Part shown: piece by piece, positions 13,479 through 18,775 of the stretch
How positions within the stretch are numbered: the first letter of the stretch is position 1
Layout: each line of letters opens with the position of its first letter
DNA from: an uncultured Lachnospiraceae bacterium
GTDB lineage: Bacteria; Bacillota; Clostridia; Lachnospirales; Lachnospiraceae
Direction of reading: 5' to 3'
Length of the DNA stretch: 18,775 nt
Assembly: GCA_946623295.1 (NCBI GenBank)
Contig: CAMOQY010000008.1
Span: 1 to 18,775, forward strand
Notes under the pieces: model-generated
Database searches by the model: none
Seen by the model: only the letters and a program-made list of their open reading frames with translations
Told to the model about the DNA's origin: nothing
Made by a program: the position numbers and the translations under genes

Positions 13479-13497
13479 ATGTTTTAGGAGGAATGAA

Positions 13498-13770
13498 ATG
13501 AACAAGACAGAACTTATTGCTGAAATCGCAAAGAAAACAGAGCTTTCCAAGAAGGATGCCGAGAAGGCCCTCAAGGCTTTCGTCGAGACCGTTGGCGCTC
13601 AGCTCAAGAAGGGCGAGAAGGTTCAGCTCGTTGGCTTCGGTACCTTTGAGGTTGCCAAGAGATCTGCCCGCGAGGGACGTAATCCCCGCACCGGCGCTAC
13701 CATGAAGATCAAGGCCACCAAGGCTCCTAAGTTCAAGGCCGGCAAGGCTCTGAAGGATGCCATCAACTAA
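13498..13770 (+). CDS. hup: DNA-binding protein HU
   Basis: HU is a small dimeric nucleoid protein that bends DNA. The 90 residues begin MNKTELIAEIAKKTELSKKD and carry the GFGTFEVAKRSAREGRNPRTG signature of the DNA-binding arm and a lysine-rich end. ATG 13498 is chosen because AGGAGG lies just upstream and it gives the canonical N-terminus; an in-frame ATG at 13393 would start upstream of the promoter elements. Codon use differs from neighbours: all four Ile codons are ATC or ATT, and GCT, GTT and CGT are frequent, as expected for a very highly expressed gene. It has its own promoter and terminator, so it forms a single-gene unit between the HIT gene and rqcP. Confidence 0.97.
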   Translation: MNKTELIAEIAKKTELSKKDAEKALKAFVETVGAQLKKGEKVQLVGFGTFEVAKRSAREGRNPRTGATMKIKATKAPKFKAGKALKDAIN

Positions 13771-13774
13771 ATAG

Positions 13775-13787
13775 TATCCTGAGGATA
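13775..13787. repeat. Short palindrome just after hup
   Basis: TATCCT (13775-13780), G, AGGATA (13782-13787) is a perfect inverted repeat with a one-base centre, five bases after the hup stop and before the terminator. The loop is too short for an RNA hairpin with all six pairs, so if functional it is more likely a protein-binding DNA site. It could be chance. Confidence 0.35.
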
Positions 13788-13798
13788 TGATTATTGAC

Positions 13799-13833
13799 GA
13801 TAAAGGGCTTGTATATGCTGCAAGCCCTTTATC
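13799..13833 (+). terminator. Terminator of hup
   Basis: GATAAAGGGCTTG (13799-13811) and CAAGCCCTTTATC (13821-13833) are perfect 13-base inverted arms with a nine-base loop. The T-rich part lies within the right arm (CCCTTTAT), as in many highly expressed genes. It would end hup transcription 25 bases before the rqcP ATG, so rqcP and the genes behind it depend on read-through or on a promoter I could not identify. Confidence 0.8.
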
Positions 13834-13858
13834 TGGCATTTGAGGAGGCAGACAGAGG

Positions 13859-14098
13859 ATGAGACTGGACAAATATCTCAAGGTCTCCAGACTGATCAAG
13901 AGGCGCACCGTGGCAAACGACGCGTGCGACGCCGGCAGGGTCAGTATAAACGGACGTCCCGCAAAGGCCTCGGCCGAGGTAAAGGCGGGAGATATCATAG
14001 AGATCGGTTTTGGCAACAGGCAGGTAAAGGTAGAGGTCACCGCGATAAAGGAGACCACCAAAAAGGACGAGGCGGAGGATATGTTCCGCTACCTGTAG
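13859..14098 (+). CDS. rqcP: RqcP (YabO/Hsp15-like) S4-domain RNA-binding protein
   Basis: A 79-residue S4 domain protein. RqcP stabilises the P-site tRNA on obstructed 50S subunits during RqcH-driven alanine tailing in ribosome quality control. MRLDKYLKVSRLIKRRTVAN followed by DAGRVSINGRPAKASAEVKAGD is the typical S4 pattern of this family, and the tail KKDEAEDMFRYL is typical of the Clostridia members. Position right after hup and before divIC matches yabO in Bacillus. ATG 13859 has GAGGAGG about ten bases upstream. In spore-formers yabP and yabQ normally follow; here divIC starts after 27 bases. Confidence 0.93.
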   Translation: MRLDKYLKVSRLIKRRTVANDACDAGRVSINGRPAKASAEVKAGDIIEIGFGNRQVKVEVTAIKETTKKDEAEDMFRYL

Positions 14099-14125
14099 GC
14101 AGGGCAGGATAAGGCCGGAGGAGAG

Positions 14126-14464
14126 ATGGCCGGAATGGAAGAAAGAGACGGTATCCGCGAATCGAGCGGACGCAGAAAAAGAAAAAGCAGAGCCAAAAGG
14201 CGCGAGGTCACCGCTATCATAGTGATAGTGATGCTGATAGTCGCGGTCATCGGTATCTATACCATATCACTGAAAAAGAACGTGGAGGAAAACGCCGCGC
14301 GGCTCGCCGCCGTAAACGAGCAGATCGCCGAGGAGGAGGAGAGGGCGCAGCGGCTCGGAAACGACGAGATATTTATGCAGAGCCGGGATTTTATCGAGAA
14401 GATAGCGCGAGAGAGACTGGGTCTGGTCGATCCGGATGAGACAGTTATCAAACCGGGGAACTGA
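14126..14464 (+). CDS. divIC: Septum formation initiator DivIC (FtsB/DivIC family)
   Basis: A 112-residue bitopic division protein. A basic cytoplasmic head (RRKRKSRAKRR at about 16-26) is followed by one membrane helix (about 28-47), a coiled coil rich in Glu and Ala (about 50-77) and a conserved end, DFIEKIARERLGLVDPDETV, which is characteristic of DivIC/FtsB. It is expected to act with DivIB and FtsL in the septal complex, outside the membrane. The ribosome binding site GGAGGAG is close to ATG 14126 (about four bases); an alternative ATG at 14135 would lose three residues. Its position between rqcP and tilS supports DivIC rather than FtsL. Confidence 0.9.
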   Translation: MAGMEERDGIRESSGRRKRKSRAKRREVTAIIVIVMLIVAVIGIYTISLKKNVEENAARLAAVNEQIAEEEERAQRLGNDEIFMQSRDFIEKIARERLGLVDPDETVIKPGN

Positions 14465-14466
14465 AT

Positions 14467-15819
14467 GTGATCGATATCAGGGAAGTCCTTATCAATAAGT
14501 GTAAAGTCATGCAGGGAGACCGTATTGCCGTGGGCCTCAGCGGAGGCGCTGATTCGGTCTGTCTGCTTTTGCTTTTATGCGGGGCAAGAGAGGAGCTCGG
14601 GCTCGATATCTGCGCGGTGCACGTGCACCACGGCCTCCGCGGAGCGGAGGCCGATGAGGACCTTTCGTTTGCGAAGGAGCTGGCCGAAAGGCTGGGCGTG
14701 GAGTTTGAGTCAGTGAGGATCGACGCCCGCGAGATAGCGCGGTCAAAGGGAGTCTCGGTGGAGGAGGCCGGCCGCGGCGCGAGGTACGAAGCCCTGCGCC
14801 GCTGCGCGGCCGGCGGGCTCGTCGCGGTGGGGCATCACCTGGACGATCAGGCGGAGACGATACTGATGAATATAGTGCGGGGGTCGGGGCTCGCCGGGGC
14901 GGCCGGGATGGACTGGCGCAGCGGCGATATCATAAGACCTCTGCTTAGCGTACCCCGCACGGAGATAGAAGAGTGGCTGAGGGAGCGCGGGCAGTCCTGG
15001 AGGACGGACTCGACCAACCTCTCGGATGATTATACAAGAAACCGCATAAGGCACAGTGTCATGCCGGTGCTTGCAGACATCAACGGCCGCGCCGCCGCGC
15101 ATATCTGCGCCTTTGGCGATGACTGCCGCGAGGCCCTTGAGATAGAGGAAAAGCTGGCCGAAGAGCTTTTTCAGACGGCGCAGATCGGCAAAGAGAGGAT
15201 CGCATTCGACGCCGGCGCTCTGCGCGGCGCACAAAAGGCTGCCGCCTGCCGCGCCATTCAAAAGGCAATCGCCATGCTCGCCGGAAGCAGCCGCGACATA
15301 GGAAGGATCCATCTTGAGCAGACAGCTGCGCTTGCCGCGCAGGACGCCGCGGGCGGCGTTGACCTCCCCTGCGGACTTCGCGCGGAGAGGGAATACGGCC
15401 TGGTCGTTATCAGCTCCGGCGGGTATTTTGCCGGGAGGGCCGGTGAGTCGGACCGACTTATCGCGCGCCTCAATAAAGAGCTTTCCGGCGCCCGGGTTTT
15501 TTCCGCCGAGGGAACGCCGGATATTCCCAAAAAAGAATACACTAAATGGTTTGATTATGATAAAATAGAGGGCACGCTTGTCTGGCGGACGCGAAGAGAG
15601 GGCGACACCATCGCGCTTGCAGGAGTCGGGGAAAAATCAGCGGCCAGATTCATGCTGGATCTGAAGATCCCCGCCGGGGAGCGCGGATTTCTGCCTCTTC
15701 TCGCGGACGGCAGCCAGATCGTCTGGGTGCCGGGATACCGCATCAGCGAGGCCTACAAAGTCACCTCCGGGACAAAGCGGATCATCGAGATAAACATCGA
15801 AGGAGTATATGGTAAATGA
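14467..15819 (+). CDS. tilS: tRNA(Ile)-lysidine synthase TilS
   Basis: TilS attaches lysine to C34 of tRNAIle(CAU) so that it is charged with isoleucine and reads AUA. The 450 residues include the ATP PP-loop SGGADSVCLL (25-34), VHVHHGLRGAEADED (51-65), GHHLDDQAETILMN (about 121-134), RPLLSVPRTEIEEWL, and a C-terminal TilS_C domain with IPAGERGFLPLL and RISEAYKVTSGTKR. The start codon is GTG at 14467, two bases after the divIC stop, with GGGGA seven bases upstream. Its stop overlaps the hpt start by four bases. AUA codons are common in the surrounding genes, so this enzyme should be essential here. Confidence 0.96.
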   Translation: MIDIREVLINKCKVMQGDRIAVGLSGGADSVCLLLLLCGAREELGLDICAVHVHHGLRGAEADEDLSFAKELAERLGVEFESVRIDAREIARSKGVSVEEAGRGARYEALRRCAAGGLVAVGHHLDDQAETILMNIVRGSGLAGAAGMDWRSGDIIRPLLSVPRTEIEEWLRERGQSWRTDSTNLSDDYTRNRIRHSVMPVLADINGRAAAHICAFGDDCREALEIEEKLAEELFQTAQIGKERIAFDAGALRGAQKAAACRAIQKAIAMLAGSSRDIGRIHLEQTAALAAQDAAGGVDLPCGLRAEREYGLVVISSGGYFAGRAGESDRLIARLNKELSGARVFSAEGTPDIPKKEYTKWFDYDKIEGTLVWRTRREGDTIALAGVGEKSAARFMLDLKIPAGERGFLPLLADGSQIVWVPGYRISEAYKVTSGTKRIIEINIEGVYGK

Positions 15820-16343
15820 GTGAGAGAGTCAGAGAGTACATCAGCCAGGAAAAGGTAGAGGCCAGGATCCAGGAGATCGCGGATAAGATCAGCGCCGAGT
15901 ACGCGGGAAAACAGGTCCATGTGATCGGCATACTCAAGGGCAGCGTGTTTTTTATGTGCGAGCTCGCGAAACGCCTGTCGATCCCGGTCACCATGGACTT
16001 TATGAGCTGCTCAAGCTACGGCTCCGGGACAGTGTCAAAGGGAGTGGTCAAGCTTTCAAAGGATCTGGATGAGCCGATCGAGGGCAAGAACGTGATCCTC
16101 GTGGAGGACATCATTGATTCGGGCAATACGCTGGGTTATCTGCTCGAGCAGATGACTGTGAGAAAGCCCGCGAGCCTGAAGCTGTGCACGCTTCTGGACA
16201 AGCCCTCGCGCAGAGTAAGAAAAGATATAAAGGTGGATTATACCTGCTTTGAGATAGAGGATTATTTCGTAGTGGGATACGGGCTGGATTACGACCAGAA
16301 ATACCGTAATCTCCCCTATGTCGGCATCGTCGAGTTTGACTGA
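15816..16343 (+). CDS. hpt: Hypoxanthine phosphoribosyltransferase
   Basis: Salvages hypoxanthine (and often guanine) with PRPP to IMP or GMP. The 175 residues contain GILKGSVFF (38-46), the flexible-loop segment SCSSYGSGT, the PRPP-binding VEDIIDSGNTL (96-106), and LLDKPSRR and DYFVVGYGLDYDQKYRNLPY, the purine-binding end. ATG 15816 overlaps the tilS stop (ATGA), with AAGGAG about eleven bases upstream, indicating translational coupling. tilS-hpt-ftsH is a conserved Firmicutes series. Confidence 0.97.
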   Translation: MSERVREYISQEKVEARIQEIADKISAEYAGKQVHVIGILKGSVFFMCELAKRLSIPVTMDFMSCSSYGSGTVSKGVVKLSKDLDEPIEGKNVILVEDIIDSGNTLGYLLEQMTVRKPASLKLCTLLDKPSRRVRKDIKVDYTCFEIEDYFVVGYGLDYDQKYRNLPYVGIVEFD

Positions 16344-16370
16344 CGGCCGGGTTTCATTTAACGAGGTGTT

Positions 16371-18212
16371 ATGAACGAAAGAAGACAGGGATACAATCCC
16401 ATGCGGCTGATCCTGGCCATCGCCATGATAGGCGTCATGGTATGGATAATCAGCCAGAGCATGAGCTCCCGTAAAAGCTACTTTGACGGGAATATGGCGG
16501 GGTTCACCGCCGCCCTCGAAAAGGGCGAGGTCTCGTCCGTAGCCATAGAGCAGGACGAAAAGATACCCACCGGACGCATCATTTACGTTACGTCCACAGG
16601 CGGGTATGCCTTTAATTCCACCGATGTAAAAGCGGTGGAAAACTGGCTCGTGGAAAAGGGGTATACAAATTATACCGTGGGCGCGGTCCAGGAGTCCGTG
16701 AGCATCACGCTCATTATCATAGTGGCCATCGTGGCCGTAGCCATAGTGCTGCTCTTTTCAATGCTGCTGCGCGGTCTTGGCGGCGGCTCCAACAACCAGA
16801 TGATGAATTTCGGCAAGAGCCGCGCCCAGATGATCCGCGATTCCAAGACGGATTTCAACAGCGTGGCTGGACTTGCCGAGGAGAAAGAGGATCTTTCGGA
16901 GATCGTGGAATTCCTCAGGAATCCCGCGAAATTCGCCAAGATGGGAGCCCGCGTTCCAAAGGGTATTCTGCTGGTCGGCCCTCCCGGCACCGGCAAGACC
17001 CTCATGGCAAAGGCTATAGCGGGCGAGGCGAAAGTGCCTTTCTTCAGCATATCCGGCTCGGACTTTGTAGAGATGTTCGTCGGCGTGGGCGCGTCCCGCG
17101 TGAGGGATCTCTTTGCCGAGGCCAAGAAGAATGCTCCCTGTATCGTCTTTGTCGATGAGATCGACGCAGTAGCCAGGCGCCGCGGATCGGGACTTGGCGG
17201 AGGCCATGACGAGAGAGAGCAGACGCTCAACCAGCTGCTGGTCGAGATGGACGGCTTTGAGGTCAACTCGGGGATCATAGTCCTGGCGGCTACAAACAGG
17301 GTGGATATCCTGGATCCCGCCATCATGCGTCCGGGGCGTTTTGACCGCAAGATCATGGTCCAGCGGCCCGACGTGAAGGCCCGCGAGCAGATCCTGCGCG
17401 TCCATGTAAAGCATAAGCCTCTGGCCGAGGACGTGGATCTCTCCCGCGTAGCAAAAACCACCGCAGGTTTTACGGGAGCAGATCTTGAAAACCTCATGAA
17501 CGAGTCCGCCATCCGCGCGGCCAAGGCCAACAAGGCGTATATATCTCAGGAGGACATCGATCAGTCCTTTGTCAAGGTCGGCATCGGTACAGAAAAGAAG
17601 AGCCATGTGATCTCCGACGAGGAGAAGCGCATTACTGCGTATCACGAGGCCGGACACGCGATCCTTTTCCATGTGCTGCCCCATATGAATCCGGTGCACA
17701 CGATATCGGTCATTCCGACGGGCGCGAGCGCGGCCGGCTACACCATGCCGCTGCCTGAGCGCGACAATATGTTTATCACAAAAAATGAGATGCTCGAGCA
17801 TATCATGGTGAGCATGGGCGGGCGCATCGCCGAGGAGCTGGTCTTTGGCGATATAACTACCGGCGCGTCTGCTGACATCAAGCAGGCGACGGGTCTCGTG
17901 AGAGATATGGTCACCAAATACGGCATGTCGGAAAAGGTCGGATTCATCAACTGCGCCGACGAGGAGGAGGTCTTCCTCGCGCGGGACTATACGCTCTCGC
18001 ACAGCCGCAGCGACTACTTGGACAAGCTTATCGACGATGAGGAGCGCCGCATTCTTGAGGAATGCTATCAAAAGGCCCGCGAGATCATAGTCGAGCACAA
18101 GGATATCCTCAATGCCTGCGCCAAGCTTCTGGTAGAGAAGGAAAAGATCTACCAGGAGGAATTCGAGGCGCTCTGGATCGGCAAAAAGATCCCGGCAAAG
18201 ATCAAAAGATAA
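16371..18212 (+). CDS. ftsH: ATP-dependent zinc metalloprotease FtsH
   Basis: A membrane-bound AAA protease that degrades misfolded membrane proteins and selected regulators. The 613 residues show two membrane helices (about 11-30 and 111-134) enclosing an external domain of about 75 residues, Walker A GPPGTGKT (203-210), Walker B IVFVDEID (258-265), the second region of homology with NRVDILDPAIMRPGRFDRK, and the protease site HEAGH (425-429) with the third ligand D502 in GASADIKQAT. All catalytic residues are present. ATG 16371 has GAGGTG upstream and lies 27 bases after hpt. A GH13 gene follows after 14 bases without a terminator. Confidence 0.98.
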   Translation: MNERRQGYNPMRLILAIAMIGVMVWIISQSMSSRKSYFDGNMAGFTAALEKGEVSSVAIEQDEKIPTGRIIYVTSTGGYAFNSTDVKAVENWLVEKGYTNYTVGAVQESVSITLIIIVAIVAVAIVLLFSMLLRGLGGGSNNQMMNFGKSRAQMIRDSKTDFNSVAGLAEEKEDLSEIVEFLRNPAKFAKMGARVPKGILLVGPPGTGKTLMAKAIAGEAKVPFFSISGSDFVEMFVGVGASRVRDLFAEAKKNAPCIVFVDEIDAVARRRGSGLGGGHDEREQTLNQLLVEMDGFEVNSGIIVLAATNRVDILDPAIMRPGRFDRKIMVQRPDVKAREQILRVHVKHKPLAEDVDLSRVAKTTAGFTGADLENLMNESAIRAAKANKAYISQEDIDQSFVKVGIGTEKKSHVISDEEKRITAYHEAGHAILFHVLPHMNPVHTISVIPTGASAAGYTMPLPERDNMFITKNEMLEHIMVSMGGRIAEELVFGDITTGASADIKQATGLVRDMVTKYGMSEKVGFINCADEEEVFLARDYTLSHSRSDYLDKLIDDEERRILEECYQKAREIIVEHKDILNACAKLLVEKEKIYQEEFEALWIGKKIPAKIKR

Positions 18213-18226
18213 TTTCAGGAGTATTT

Positions 18227-18775
18227 ATGGTTCCCGAATGGGCAAAAGGTGCTGTAGTATACCAGATTTTTCCCGACCGCTTTTGCAATGGCGATCGGGA
18301 AAATGATGTAAAGACAGGAGAATATGTATACGGCAGGATCGGCGAGGTCGTGCACGCGGATAACTGGAGCGATCCGCCTGAGGCGCTGGACGTTCATCGC
18401 TTTTACGGCGGAGATCTGGAGGGCGTCTGGAACAAGCTTCCGTATCTTAAGGAGCTTGGCGTGGAAGTGCTGCTCTTTAATCCGATATTCAGATCTCCGT
18501 CGAATCACAAGTATGACACGACGGATTATTACGAGATAGACCCGCACCTGACGAGCCGCCATGCGCGTAACCAGGAAGACCCCGGGCGTGTGCTCTCGCC
18601 AAACGAATACTTTGCGTTTTTTACGCGGGCGGTCCACGAAGCGGGGATGAGGATCGTGCTGGATGGGGTATTCAACCACTGCGGCAGCGAAAACGCCTGG
18701 TGCAGCGATCCGGCGAAGGCGGATTATTTCTTGACCGGCGACGACGGCAAGCGTGTCTGCTGGTGGGGAGTAGAG
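18227..18775 (+). CDS. GH13 alpha-amylase family protein (neopullulanase/cyclomaltodextrinase-like), 3' truncated by window
   Basis: The first 183 codons of a glycoside hydrolase family 13 enzyme acting on alpha-glucans such as maltodextrin or pullulan. The sequence opens directly with the catalytic barrel: WAKGAVVYQIFPDRFCNGD, then RFYGGDLEGVWNKLPYLKELG, FNPIFRSPSNHKYDTTDYYEIDP, and region I as LDGVFNH. The catalytic Asp and Glu regions lie beyond the window. No signal peptide and no N-terminal starch-binding domain precede the barrel, so it is probably intracellular. ATG 18227 has AGGAG five bases upstream; the 14-base gap after ftsH suggests read-through. Exact specificity cannot be set from this part. 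Confidence 0.9.
   Translation, partial: MVPEWAKGAVVYQIFPDRFCNGDRENDVKTGEYVYGRIGEVVHADNWSDPPEALDVHRFYGGDLEGVWNKLPYLKELGVEVLLFNPIFRSPSNHKYDTTDYYEIDPHLTSRHARNQEDPGRVLSPNEYFAFFTRAVHEAGMRIVLDGVFNHCGSENAWCSDPAKADYFLTGDDGKRVCWWGVE

Noticed and set aside
13393..13497. Upstream in-frame start for hup adding 35 residues
   Set aside because: The extension lies over the TTGACA/TATATT promoter and leader hairpin and is unlike any HU N-terminus; AGGAGG points to ATG 13498.
13794..13817. TTGACG...TATATG as a promoter for rqcP
   Set aside because: The spacing is only 12 bases and both elements lie in the hup terminator region, so it would not work as a standard promoter.
16758..18098. 446-codon open frame on the minus strand opposite ftsH
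   Set aside because: ftsH is fully conserved on the + strand; the antisense frame has a His/Val/Leu-rich composition typical of a reversed coding frame.
1..18775. CRISPR array, transposon, tRNA or rRNA genes
   Set aside because: No regularly spaced direct repeats, transposase motifs, terminal inverted repeats flanked by target duplications, or tRNA-like cloverleaf sequence were seen by eye.

Overview
This is mostly a housekeeping stretch of a Gram-positive, low-G+C-phylum (Firmicutes/Clostridia) chromosome. Despite the phylum it is moderately GC-rich, with coding sequence that favours G/C at third codon positions yet uses many ATA and AGA/AGG codons. Gene order (mfd; gdpP-rplI-dnaB; hup-rqcP-divIC-tilS-hpt-ftsH), strong AGGAGG ribosome binding sites and TTGACA/TATAAT-type promoters support this. 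Several products look like those of Lachnospiraceae or relatives, but that finer placement is an inference. No rRNA, tRNA, CRISPR array, insertion sequence or attachment site was found. Every gene is on the + strand except one small XRE regulator.

Region 1 (1-3291): the C-terminal half of the transcription-repair coupling factor Mfd, two tandem hairpins, a good promoter whose -35 lies inside the second hairpin, an unrecognised 45-residue acidic peptide, and a membrane protein combining a zinc ribbon, TPR repeats and a coiled coil. Region 2 (3288-3692): a minus-strand XRE regulator, stop-to-stop overlapping with the TPR gene. Its leader carries a perfect 14-bp palindrome over the Shine-Dalgarno and a nested 9-bp inverted repeat, so autoregulation is likely. 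Region 3 (3685-7693): a Sua5/YwlC threonylcarbamoyl-AMP synthase, a dCMP deaminase, and a large membrane-anchored extracytoplasmic protein of unknown function whose C-terminus resembles a degenerate C39 peptidase-like fold.

Region 4 (7694-13386): from a clear promoter runs a tight series murA-gdpP-rplI-dnaB-HIT, linking peptidoglycan precursor synthesis, c-di-AMP breakdown, ribosome and replication functions. A perfect 10-bp-stem hairpin without a U tract separates rplI from dnaB. Region 5 (13387-18212): hup, with its own consensus promoter, a 5' UTR hairpin and a strong terminator, then rqcP-divIC-tilS-hpt-ftsH. The sporulation genes yabP, yabQ and spoIIE, which sit inside this cluster in spore-formers, are absent, suggesting an asporogenous lineage. 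Region 6 (18227-18775): the start of a GH13 alpha-amylase family enzyme, cut by the window end.

I did not find a convincing new multi-gene system. The best candidates for a second look are the nested repeats controlling the XRE gene, the 809-residue surface protein, the small ORF beside the zinc ribbon-TPR protein, and the compacted spore-gene-free cluster. All intergenic gaps are under 300 bases.
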